Assembly (NCBI GenBank): GCA_900555605.1
Contig: USLW01000028.1
Coordinates: 1 to 11,954 of the forward strand
Length of the DNA stretch: 11,954 nt
From: an uncultured Clostridium sp.
GTDB lineage: Bacteria > Bacillota > Clostridia > UBA1212 > UBA1255
Direction of reading: 5' to 3'
In this document: positions 1-7,391 of the stretch, piece after piece
Layout: each line of letters starts with the position of its first letter
Position numbering within the stretch: position 1 is the stretch's first letter
Notes under the pieces: generated by a model
The model's database searches: none
What the model saw: only the letters and a program-made list of their open reading frames with translations
What the model was told of the DNA's origin: nothing
Program-made: the position numbers and the translations under genes

Positions 1-18
1 TACCGCCGTTTGTTGTCT

Positions 19-39
19 GCAGACCGTTTCACGGTCTGC
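19..39. repeat. Perfect 8-bp hairpin at the left end of the IS200-type element
   Basis: GCAGACCG (19-26) and CGGTCTGC (32-39) are perfect complements around a five-base loop. IS200/IS605 transposases recognise subterminal hairpins of this kind on single-stranded DNA, so this is the likely left-end TnpA binding structure. In IS200-type elements a left-end stem can also block read-through transcription or translation of tnpA. Confidence 0.6.
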
Positions 40-60
40 GTGTAGTTCCTTGTAAACTGA

Positions 61-493
61 TCTAAATGGCTGTGTAAGTATCACATAGAATTCACACCAA
101 AATACCGGAGAAAAATAATTTATAAGCAGTACAAAGAGAGTATCCGAGATACTCTGAAACAGCTATGTGCATACAAAGGCGTAGAAATATTGGAGGGGCA
201 TCTTATGCCCCTCCATGTCCATATGTTTGTGAGCATACCGCCCAAATTAAGTGTATCACAGTTCATGGGATATCTCAAAGGGAAAAGTGCACTTATAATA
301 TTTGATAAGCACGCAAATTTGAAGTATAAATTTGGAAACAGACATTTCTGGGCAGAAGGATATTTATGTGAGCACAGTAGGCCTTAATGAAGCAAGTATA
401 AAAAAGTATATCCAAGAGCAGGAAAGTCACGATATTGCAATGGATAAGTTAAGCGTAAAAGAATACGAGGATCCCTTTAAGGGTAGCCGGTAG
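61..493 (+). pseudogene. tnpA: IS200-type Y1 transposase (TnpA), frameshifted remnant
   Basis: Read in the frame beginning at 61, the translation starts SKWLCKYHIEFTPKYRRK, the characteristic N-terminus of IS200 TnpA, and runs without a stop to about 365. The HUH pair survives as H-V-H, but the Asp usually found just before it (MPDHVHM) is Leu here. An extra T near 365 in GGATATTTATG shifts the frame. The conserved C-terminal part then continues in the next frame to TAG at 491-493, and includes the helix with KKYIQEQE, whose Tyr is the expected nucleophile. No start codon is seen: the codons before SKW are interrupted by a stop (58-60). The normal product of about 150 residues cannot be made. 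An ATG at 190 opens a 65-codon frame, but this is only the middle of the broken gene. Confidence 0.85.
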
Positions 494-578
494 TACGAAT
501 GCCCTTTCAAGGGCGCTGCGACGAATCAAAAGCGTTAAGGCTTGAACGAAGGGAAAAACCAGCGCCTTTAGGCGCTGG
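473..578. repeat. Three successive hairpins in the right part of the IS element
   Basis: Three palindromes follow one another: CCCTTTAAGGG (473-483, overlapping the end of tnpA), GCCCTTTCAAGGGC (501-514), and CCAGCGCC-TTTA-GGCGCTGG (559-578, 8 perfect pairs). The word GCCGGTA follows the end of the gene (486-492) and the last hairpin (578-584). The last hairpin is the likely right-end TnpA recognition structure. Confidence 0.5.
551..578 (-). terminator. Intrinsic terminator for lon formed by the IS-end hairpin
   Basis: Read on the minus strand, the perfect 8-bp stem CCAGCGCC-TAAA-GGCGCTGG is followed directly by TTTTTCCC, the layout of a Rho-independent terminator. It lies about 60 bases past the lon stop codon, and no other stem with a T-run is seen between them. 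The same DNA is the right-end hairpin of the IS200 remnant. Termination activity is inferred. Confidence 0.55.
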
Positions 579-629
579 CCGGTAATAGAGGCTTATATCC
601 TCAGAACAAGCCGTCCGTTTTGAATGAAT

Positions 630-644
630 TAAGCTCCGACCTTA
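630..644 (-). repeat. Left member of a 15-bp inverted pair flanking lon
   Basis: Minus strand TAAGGTCGGAGCTTA, whose first three bases are the lon stop codon. It matches the copy at 3213-3227 at 14 of 15 positions, in opposite orientation. It looks like a variant of the G-rich element, with arms TAAG/CTTA. Confidence 0.4.
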
Positions 645-3125
645 TTGGTCATGGTCAAATACAACCTGAAAAATATCATGTATATGATCGACGAATAATA
701 TTTGAATATTATTTGATATTTCAGGTAATTCTTCAAGTTCGGGTGAATTAGCTTTTGGAAATATTACAAGTTTCAGTCCTGTCCGTATGGCTGCGAGTAG
801 TTTCTCCTTTACTCCGCCGATTGGCAAGACCCGACCCTTTAATGTTATTTCACCTGTCATTGCAATATCCATTCGTATTGCACGCCCGGTAAGCGCAGAA
901 AGAATTGCTATTGTAATCGCAATTCCGGCAGATGGTCCATCTTTTGGTGTTCCATTTTGCGGGAAATGGACATGAATATCCGTATTATGAAAAAAGTCAT
1001 CTGGAATATTTAGGGCCCGACCTTGCGAACGAATATATCCGATTGCGGTTTTGACGGATTCTTTCATAACACTCCCTAAATATCCGGTCATTTCTATTTG
1101 TCCGTTGCCGGGCAGTACACTTACCTCGATCGGAAGAATAACACCGCCGGAAGCTGTCCAAGCAAGCCCGTTTACAAGCCCGACTTCAGATTCAGGCGGT
1201 GGTGTAAGCGTTGATATAGGGTGGGGTCTTGTATTTTGGTACTCTGTCCGCCGAAATTTTGGATAGCCAAACATTTGTTGAATGGAGTCTTCTGTGACCT
1301 GTATGCTATGTAAACCGCTTTTTTGCATAATAAGAATACTTTTCCTGATAATTGCTGCAATAAGTCTTTCTAACTCGCGAACACCGGCTTCGGCAGTATA
1401 GTACGAAATTAAATTCCGCAATGCACTATCCTCTATTTTTATTTGGTAATTTTTATCTATTCTGGCCAGACATTTTGGTATTAAATGTTTTTGCGCAATA
1501 TAGTATTTTTCTTCATCTGTATAACTTGATAATTCAATAATCTCGAGCCGATCTAATAAGGGACGCGGAATTGTATCTAAGTTATTTGCTGTTGCAATAA
1601 ATGTAACATTTGACATATTAAACGGAAGTTCTGCATAGCTGTCAATAAAATTACTGTTCTGCTTACTGTCTAAAAGCTCGAGTAATACAGAGGCAGGGTC
1701 CCCGTGTATGTCGTGTGATAGTTTATCTATTTCATCAAGTAAAATTACCGGATTTGCTGTTTGGGCTTGCTTCATTGCTGCTAATATTTTACCTGGCATA
1801 GCTCCGACATATGTTTTTCGATGACCTCTGAGTTCTGCTTCGTCATGAATGCCGCCCAGTGAGATTCTGACAAATTTCTTATGTAGCGCTTCGGCAATGG
1901 AAGCGGCAACAGAGGTTTTTCCTACTCCGGGAGGTCCGTATAAGCATAGAATTGGCTGCGATTGTATAGAAGCGGCATTTTGCATCGCAACATATTCTAA
2001 TATGCGTTCTTTAACAATTTCCATACCAAAGTGATTTTTTTCTAAAATTTCGGCAGCTGTTTTTATATTACTTTGTATTTTTTCGCTGCTTGCCGATACC
2101 TTTTCCTGATCTTTTTGATCAGAAAAAATCCAAGGCAGGGATAAAATAAAATCTAAATGGTTTTTGATAATTGCTGCTTCTGCCATGCCTGAAATAGCAG
2201 ACATTTTTTCGAGCCTTTTAATTTGTGTCAGAACAAAATTCTTTACTATGGCAGGGTAGGAGATAGTCTCTATTTTCTCTTTATATAGTCTGATCTCGGT
2301 ATTTTCATCCTCACCAAGCTCGGTTTTTATAACTTTTAACTGTTCGCGAAGGTAGATTTCTTTATGCTGCTGAGTAAAATTTGACTCAATTTTTTCCTTG
2401 ATCTTAATATTTAATAGTTCTATTTCTACCTCACGGGATAAAGTATATAATGCAAGCTCCAACCTTTCTGTTAGGTCGTTCGCCTCTAATAATCGCTGTT
2501 TAATTCCAATATCAGCAGAAAGATAATTGGAAATTGCGTAACTGAATTTTTTATAATCCTTTATTTTTGCATATTCTGTAAGCGATAAAAAATCATGTTG
2601 TTTCATGATACTTTCTTTAGGGATTATATCCGTGTATTCGTTTAATTTAGCCATGATTTGCTGAACCAAGGCAATATTGTAATTTTTGTCAGTGTCATCA
2701 TTTTCTTCGTCATTAATAGGGAGGACTTTAACTAATATAAAAGGATCCTTTTGGATATTAGCGAGTATTTTAGCGCGAGTCTGACCCTGCACTACAATTT
2801 TGATTGTGCTGCTGTCTGTTTTATGGAATTCTTGAATATGACATATTGTACCGATCTGGTAAACATCTTTAATTTGGGGTTCTTCAATCGAATAATCTTT
2901 TTGGCTTACTAAAAAAATATCCAAATTATTGTGCAGTGCGTATTCCAGTGCGTTTACGGATTTGCTGCGCCCGACATCAAAGGTAAGAGATATATTCGGA
3001 TAGATTGTAATACCTTTTAAAGCAAGCACCGGAACAATAATATTATTATCATCGGCAACTGGTAATTGTTCATCTTTTTGGCTGTCCATCAAATTTGGCT
3101 CAAACAAATGATTCATATTTTGCAT
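642..3125 (-). CDS. lon: ATP-dependent Lon protease (LonA type)
   Basis: Cytoplasmic AAA+ serine protease that unfolds and degrades damaged and regulatory proteins as a ring hexamer. The chosen start (ATG at 3125) gives 827 residues, a little longer than the usual 770-810 for LonA. It has AGGAGG at 3135-3140 with nine bases of spacing, whereas the ATG 18 codons upstream lacks a site and would overlap the promoter. Order of domains: N-terminal PUA-like substrate domain (from about residue 30, VPVLALKGITIYP), long helical region, AAA+ module with Walker A GPPGVGKT (397-404) and Walker B VILLDEID (460-467), then the protease domain. The catalytic Ser is S732 in PKDGPSAG and the Lys is K773 in GGVKEKLLAA. 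The arrangement and the absence of N-terminal membrane segments separate it from LonB. It is transcribed away from the RAYT gene and faces the IS remnant. All key residues are present. Confidence 0.97.
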   Translation of the reverse strand: MQNMNHLFEPNLMDSQKDEQLPVADDNNIIVPVLALKGITIYPNISLTFDVGRSKSVNALEYALHNNLDIFLVSQKDYSIEEPQIKDVYQIGTICHIQEFHKTDSSTIKIVVQGQTRAKILANIQKDPFILVKVLPINDEENDDTDKNYNIALVQQIMAKLNEYTDIIPKESIMKQHDFLSLTEYAKIKDYKKFSYAISNYLSADIGIKQRLLEANDLTERLELALYTLSREVEIELLNIKIKEKIESNFTQQHKEIYLREQLKVIKTELGEDENTEIRLYKEKIETISYPAIVKNFVLTQIKRLEKMSAISGMAEAAIIKNHLDFILSLPWIFSDQKDQEKVSASSEKIQSNIKTAAEILEKNHFGMEIVKERILEYVAMQNAASIQSQPILCLYGPPGVGKTSVAASIAEALHKKFVRISLGGIHDEAELRGHRKTYVGAMPGKILAAMKQAQTANPVILLDEIDKLSHDIHGDPASVLLELLDSKQNSNFIDSYAELPFNMSNVTFIATANNLDTIPRPLLDRLEIIELSSYTDEEKYYIAQKHLIPKCLARIDKNYQIKIEDSALRNLISYYTAEAGVRELERLIAAIIRKSILIMQKSGLHSIQVTEDSIQQMFGYPKFRRTEYQNTRPHPISTLTPPPESEVGLVNGLAWTASGGVILPIEVSVLPGNGQIEMTGYLGSVMKESVKTAIGYIRSQGRALNIPDDFFHNTDIHVHFPQNGTPKDGPSAGIAITIAILSALTGRAIRMDIAMTGEITLKGRVLPIGGVKEKLLAAIRTGLKLVIFPKANSPELEELPEISNNIQILFVDHIHDIFQVVFDHDQ
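1218..1231 (+). repeat. G-rich dispersed element, copy inside lon (antisense to it)
   Basis: AGGGTGGGGTCTTG on the plus strand. On the lon strand it encodes TRPHP, a non-conserved linker before the protease domain. It is identical over 14 bases to the copy in argF, which is read there in a different frame. Confidence 0.5.
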
Positions 3126-3144
3126 GATTATCTTCCTCCTATGT

Positions 3145-3179
3145 ATCGGAGTATAACAAGACTCCGATCCTTCATACAA
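3145..3179 (-). promoter_or_regulatory. Putative lon promoter bracketed by a perfect inverted repeat (possible operator)
   Basis: On the minus strand TTGTAT (3179-3174) and TATACT (3155-3150) are 18 bases apart, placing the start of transcription close to the AGGAGG and giving a leader of about 18-20 bases. The 8-bp arms ATCGGAGT (3145-3152) and ACTCCGAT (3161-3168) are perfect complements around eight bases. The arm at 3145-3152 overlaps the -10 hexamer, so a dimeric repressor binding here would block the promoter. The arms do not match CIRCE (TTAGCACTC-N9-GAGTGCTAA) or the CtsR heptads (GGTCAAA), the usual heat-shock operators of Bacillota. Promoter and operator are both predictions. Confidence 0.42.
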
Positions 3180-3212
3180 TAGTGATCTATTTCCATGTTT
3201 GTTGGAGATGAT

Positions 3213-3227
3213 TAAGGTGGGAGCTTA
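3213..3227 (+). repeat. Right member of a 15-bp inverted pair flanking lon
   Basis: TAAGGTGGGAGCTTA on the plus strand in the lon/RAYT gap, about 35 bases upstream of the putative lon -35. Its arms TAAG and CTTA are perfect complements around GTGGGAG. Confidence 0.4.
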
Positions 3228-3245
3228 CTGTTATTTGAAGGGAAA

Positions 3246-3273
3246 AGTCGAAAAAATGGATATTAGGTCGAAA
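3246..3273 (+). promoter_or_regulatory. Two direct GTCGAAA words, resembling Spo0A boxes
   Basis: AGTCGAAA (3246-3253) and GGTCGAAA (3266-3273) are repeated 20 bases apart, about two helical turns. Both sit just upstream of the putative -35 of the RAYT gene. Each differs from the Spo0A box TGTCGAA only at its first base. Function is unproven, and in AT-rich DNA the match could be chance. Confidence 0.22.
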
Positions 3274-3281
3274 GAAACAAA

Positions 3282-3309
3282 TTGAATTTTATGGAATATA
3301 TGATAAAAT
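3282..3309 (+). promoter_or_regulatory. Putative promoter of the RAYT gene
   Basis: TTGAAT (3282-3287) and TAAAAT (3304-3309) are 16 bases apart in the divergent lon/RAYT gap, about 36 bases before the start codon. The spacing is acceptable, but the region is very AT-rich, so similar words are common. Confidence 0.35.
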
Positions 3310-3345
3310 ATATAAAAAGAGTATTCTTGAAAGGCGAATGGATAA

Positions 3346-4182
3346 ATGAGAAAGGTCCGACAAGTCAGTACATTGGGAATTTATCACGTGATTGCAAGAG
3401 GGCTGAATAAGCAAAATATTTTCGAATCAAGAGAAGATTTTGCAAGGCTTTTCAATTGTATAAAAAAATATAGGGAGATATGTAAATTTAACTTGATAAG
3501 CTATGTGTTTATGAATAATCATATACATTTAATTATTGAGATTCACAATACTGAAAGTACAGAACCCCTTTCAAAACTTATGCAGAGAATTTTATGCAGC
3601 TATGCAACTTATTATTCTCTAAAATATGACCGGAGCGGCGGATTATTTGAAAGACATTTTACCAGTATTCCAATTAATGACAGCAAATACCTGAAGGCAG
3701 CAGTAAATTATATACATAAAAATCCTTTGGATATCAACGGAATTCGCATGCCGGAGGATTACACTTGGTGCAGCTATCGCGGCTATTTAAACGAAAATGA
3801 TGAAATTGTTAATACATCGTATCTGCTGTCACTTTTTAATAAAGATGAACTTATTATATATGATACCCAGATATCGGAGAATGAAAGAAATGAATTTGAG
3901 CAGGATTTGGTAAAACATATTTCTGATATAAAAGCGGTGAAGCTGATCAAGCAAATTGCACAGGTTGATCATCCCTATGAGATTACACAAATGCCACGCG
4001 GCAAAAGAGATTATGTGATATTGAAAATACTGTCGTTTATGGGAATAAAAATGAAACAGACGGCAAGAATTTTGGGCTTAAGCTACACAGTTATTATTCA
4101 GATCGTAAATCAATTTTCTTATAAACCTTTTAAAAATAGATACAGACCATTTCCCGGGGAATTATTTTCTTTTTTATATTAA
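3346..4182 (+). CDS. REP-associated tyrosine transposase-like protein (RAYT, Y1 HUH)
   Basis: A 278-residue single-strand DNA transposase of the IS200-like Y1 superfamily, in the branch usually found as immobile, chromosomally kept single-copy genes. Visible features: N-terminal YHVIARGLNKQNIF (13-26), the metal-binding HUH pair as H59-I-H61 in MNNHIHLII, the segment SGGLFERHF (97-105), and the hallmark YIHKNP (122-127), with Y115 or Y122 as candidate nucleophile. The C-terminal third (about 215-255) has a predicted helix-turn-helix (MKQTARILGLSYTVIIQIVNQ), as in family members with a DnaA-C-like DNA-binding tail. The start has only a weak site (AAAGG, 3330-3334, spacing 11). The frame is intact and unrelated at sequence level to the decayed IS200 TnpA at the left of the window. 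It stands alone between lon and gdh with no partner gene. Related proteins mobilise or process REP hairpins. The cognate DNA here is not known. Confidence 0.88.
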   Translation: MRKVRQVSTLGIYHVIARGLNKQNIFESREDFARLFNCIKKYREICKFNLISYVFMNNHIHLIIEIHNTESTEPLSKLMQRILCSYATYYSLKYDRSGGLFERHFTSIPINDSKYLKAAVNYIHKNPLDINGIRMPEDYTWCSYRGYLNENDEIVNTSYLLSLFNKDELIIYDTQISENERNEFEQDLVKHISDIKAVKLIKQIAQVDHPYEITQMPRGKRDYVILKILSFMGIKMKQTARILGLSYTVIIQIVNQFSYKPFKNRYRPFPGELFSFLY

Positions 4183-4251
4183 AAGGTGGATTTTACAGTT
4201 AATTAAAAATAATTTCATGGTTTATATACTCAAATTTTTGTAATTTTTATG

Positions 4252-4280
4252 TTGCGTGTCAGGAAGGCATATGGTAAAAT
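4252..4280 (+). promoter_or_regulatory. Promoter of the glutamate dehydrogenase gene
   Basis: TTGCGT (4252-4257) and TAAAAT (4275-4280) are exactly 17 bases apart, with an extended -10 TGG at 4272-4274. The predicted start is near 4287, giving a leader of about 50 bases before the GTG start. Confidence 0.58.
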
Positions 4281-4337
4281 AATAAAGTTCGTTGAACAAT
4301 AGAGTTTAGTTAATTCAGGTTTAGGGGTGTTGTTTAG

Positions 4338-5675
<1,338 letters not shown>

Positions 5676-5718
5676 ATAAATTTAGCATTTTTCTTATTTC
5701 ATAACTATTTGAAGATCA

Positions 5719-5755
5719 CTAAAAGTCCCCTTGCTGAAAAGCAGGGGACTTTTAG
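5719..5755 (+). terminator. Strong hairpin terminator after gdhA
   Basis: CTAAAAGTCCCC pairs perfectly with GGGGACTTTTAG (12 pairs). After one bulged T, TGCT/AGCA continues the stem and closes a GAAA tetraloop. The 3' arm supplies a short run of four T before AGCATCTGTTTG. It lies about 45 bases after the gdhA stop. The symmetry would let it act in both directions. Confidence 0.78.
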
Positions 5756-6001
5756 CATCTGTTTGTATTTTAACAGACAACAAGATTTGAATCCTGCTGA
5801 AATTTTACCATAGTCCATGATTTACTGAAAAATAAGTTATATTATAAAAAAGAACTAAATAGGACTGGAACTATTTTTTTATATTTTGCCCTCTCAGACT
5901 CTTAGCTGTCCATAAGGTCTGATATCTGCAGATTCGTATTGCGTTTCGAATTTAAATTTGATATTAGCGGCGATATAACTCTCATATATAATTTAACTAT
6001 T
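5756..6001. other. AT-rich non-coding gap between gdhA and the argC control region
   Basis: No convincing gene is seen on either strand. Small symmetric items: a weak terminator-like stem AAATAG (5857-5862) / CTATTT (5871-5876) running into more T residues; CAGAC (5895-5899) pairing with GTCTG (5917-5921), with inner TTA/TAA; and the 10-bp palindrome ATCTGCAGAT (5924-5933). None can be given a role. Confidence 0.5.
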
Positions 6002-6090
6002 ATAACTGTATTTCACTGTATAGATTTCATACAAGTGCATAACTGTATAATTTTTAATTTTATAATTTTAACTGTAACTGCATAACTGTT
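6002..6090 (+). repeat. Cluster of AACTGT words upstream of the argC promoter
   Basis: ACTGT occurs at 6005, 6015, 6042, 6071 and 6085 on the same strand, usually as TAACTGTA or close to it. An 11-base unit TGCATAACTGT is repeated exactly at 6036-6046 and 6079-6089. TGCATAA is also the left half of the perfect palindrome upstream of argB, so these may be ArgR half-sites. The second copy abuts the -35 of the argC promoter. Confidence 0.4.
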
Positions 6091-6119
6091 TGACGATAAA
6101 GTGCAATGTAATGTATAAT
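6090..6119 (+). promoter_or_regulatory. Promoter of argC
   Basis: TTGACG (6090-6095) and TATAAT (6114-6119) are 18 bases apart, the best promoter match in the window. The predicted start near 6126 gives a leader of about 110 bases that contains one copy of the G-rich element (6134-6148) and a small stem GCTTTT (6169-6174) / AAAAGC (6184-6189). Confidence 0.68.
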
Positions 6120-6133
6120 CAGGACAATCAATA

Positions 6134-6148
6134 AAGGGTGGGGCCTTG
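6134..6148 (+). repeat. G-rich dispersed element, copy in the argC leader
   Basis: AAGGGTGGGGCCTTG, differing from the lon and argF copies at one base. It has short arms AAGG/CCTT and begins about eight bases after the predicted transcription start, so it would be at the 5' end of the argC mRNA. Confidence 0.5.
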
Positions 6149-6235
6149 TTTGATTGAATGCTGCAAATGCTTTTAAATATTAGAAAAGCTATAAAATAGT
6201 AATTGCGGAAAATGACCACAGGAGGATGATTTAAA

Positions 6236-7189
6236 ATGCAAAATAAAACTTCTATTAAAGTGGGTATTGTAGGATACACAGGAATGGTGGGGCAAGAAAT
6301 ACATAGAAATTTGCATAAAATTCAAGATGCTGAAATCGATATATGCTATCTTCAAAATTCAACTGAATCACAAGGTAGGAGCTCAGATTGTGATCTTGTC
6401 TTTCTGGCTACAAAGGACGATATCTCTATGGTGATGGCGGATCGCTTACTCCTGGAGGGCGTGCGCGTCATTGATATGAGCGGTGCGTTTCGGTTGAATC
6501 AATGTGATTTTGAGAAATGGTATCGTCTTAAACATTTATGTCCTCAGCGTCTTGAAGAGGCAGTGTATGGTATGCCTGCTTTATATAAAAAGGAAATCGC
6601 AAATGCCCAATTAATTGCAAACCCCGGCTGCTATGCGACATCTGTAATTATTCCGTTATATGCTGTGAAAAACCTTGTGGAAGGGGAGGCAACGATTGTA
6701 TCAACCTCAGGGAACTCAGGGGCAAGGAAAAGTGCAGAGCGGGTTGAAAATGATATTGCCTATTCATATGGCAGGAAACATAAGCATGTACCGGAGATGG
6801 AACGTTATACCGGACTGCGTGTGAATTTTACTCCGATTGTCCTTCGTTCGGTATTTAAAGGGATTAACACAAATATTCGTATTAGGCTGAAAAAGGAACT
6901 GGCTGCACTTTCACCAGAGTCTGCACAGGAAAGGCTGGAGCTTGCGTTTCAGGAAATATATGTTCCGGATGATTTAGTTTATATTGTCCGGGACGGTCAG
7001 GAACAATACGGTACGGCTTATGTTAATGATACAAATAAAATTGCAGTTAAAATTCGGGTGGAAGAAGGCTATGCATATATAAACTCCTGCCTTGATAATT
7101 TGGGTAAAGGTGCGGCAACACAAGCAATTGAAAATATGCGGATTATGTTTCAGCTTCCGAGACAATATGAAGTCAAGGCTGATATGTGA
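6236..7189 (+). CDS. argC: N-acetyl-gamma-glutamyl-phosphate reductase, compact form
   Basis: Third step of arginine synthesis: NADPH-dependent reduction of N-acetylglutamyl phosphate to the semialdehyde. Visible parts: Rossmann start VGIVGYTGMVGQEI (9-22), active-site C132 in NPGCYAT (129-135), SGNSGARKSAER (158-169) in place of the usual SG(A/V)GR segment, the His-rich KHKHVPEMERY (181-191), and C-terminal CLDNLGKGAATQAIENM (285-301). At 317 residues it is shorter than the usual 340-350. Part of the loss lies between the second beta strand (DICYLQN, ending at 41) and DLVFLAT (53-59), where only about 11 residues remain. The start ATG has AGGAGG at 6220-6225, spacing 10. A 202-base gap separates it from argB instead of the argJ commonly found there. 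Confidence 0.95.
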   Translation: MQNKTSIKVGIVGYTGMVGQEIHRNLHKIQDAEIDICYLQNSTESQGRSSDCDLVFLATKDDISMVMADRLLLEGVRVIDMSGAFRLNQCDFEKWYRLKHLCPQRLEEAVYGMPALYKKEIANAQLIANPGCYATSVIIPLYAVKNLVEGEATIVSTSGNSGARKSAERVENDIAYSYGRKHKHVPEMERYTGLRVNFTPIVLRSVFKGINTNIRIRLKKELAALSPESAQERLELAFQEIYVPDDLVYIVRDGQEQYGTAYVNDTNKIAVKIRVEEGYAYINSCLDNLGKGAATQAIENMRIMFQLPRQYEVKADM

Positions 7190-7258
7190 GCTTTGAAGGT
7201 ATATTTTAATATTTGAAAATGAATATTTTTTGACTGCTGAACTTTATTTTTAGTTCAT

Positions 7259-7300
7259 AACTCTATTTATTTCAAATTTTTTATCCTTTAGAGTTTTTTT
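7259..7300 (+). terminator. Possible weak terminator after argC
   Basis: AACTCTA (7259-7265) pairs with TAGAGTT (7289-7295), and seven T residues follow (7294-7300). The stem is only seven pairs with a loop of 23, so termination may be weak. It would separate argC transcription from the argB promoter that begins two bases later. TGAACT (7238-7243) / AGTTCA (7252-7257) is a second small dyad just upstream. Confidence 0.35.
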
Positions 7301-7301
7301 G

Positions 7302-7330
7302 TTGCATAATTATGCATTAAAGTGTATAAT
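7302..7330 (+). promoter_or_regulatory. argB promoter with overlapping ArgR-type operator
   Basis: TTGCAT (7302-7307) and TATAAT (7325-7330) are exactly 17 bases apart. The perfect 14-bp palindrome TGCATAATTATGCA (7303-7316) covers the -35. It matches the ArgR/AhrC box pattern (TGAAT-type arms around an AT core) known from Bacillota and enterobacteria. This argues for arginine-dependent repression of the argB-argD-argF unit. A regulator gene is not in the window. Confidence 0.72.
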
Positions 7331-7391
7331 GAGACGCGCTGGATCCAGTGGGTATAGCTATTTAGAATTTTGGAAAGGACTTTTGGCAGAT

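Larger units (their letters stand above)
1..600 (+). mobile_element. Decayed IS200-type insertion sequence (IS200/IS605 family), both ends approximate
   Basis: The stretch has the layout of an IS200-type element: a hairpin at the left (19-39), one Y1 transposase reading frame (61-493, broken), and a non-coding right part with several hairpins (473-578). No accessory tnpB gene is present, which fits IS200 rather than IS605. The outer boundaries are not certain. Such elements make no target duplication and end in subterminal hairpins rather than inverted repeats, and the left end may lie outside the window. The frameshift and missing start make the copy non-autonomous. Confidence 0.72.

Noticed and set aside
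190..387. A 65-codon reading frame read as an independent small gene
   Set aside because: It is the central part of the IS200 transposase. Homology extends upstream to 61 in the same frame and downstream in the next frame after a one-base insertion.
787..2034. Several plus-strand reading frames opposite lon
   Set aside because: They are antisense shadows of lon without ribosome sites or recognisable domains. The lon frame has full-length conserved domains.
3141..3345. CIRCE or CtsR operator upstream of lon
   Set aside because: No TTAGCACTC/GAGTGCTAA or GGTCAAA tandem heptad is present. The palindrome there has unrelated arms.
6134..6148. T-box riboswitch core (AGGGTGG...) in the argC leader
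   Set aside because: The T-box requires AGGGTGGNACCGCG followed by a terminator. Here the continuation is GGCCTTG, and the same word occurs antisense inside coding regions, so it is a different element.
6013..6355. Minus-strand small frames in the argC upstream region
   Set aside because: They overlap the argC promoter and start, have low-complexity AT-rich translations, and no ribosome binding sites.
7299..7391. Longer argB start at 7299 (or ATG 7329)
   Set aside because: The extra codons overlap a promoter and an ArgR-like palindrome, encode nothing like an ArgB N-terminus, and lack a ribosome binding site.
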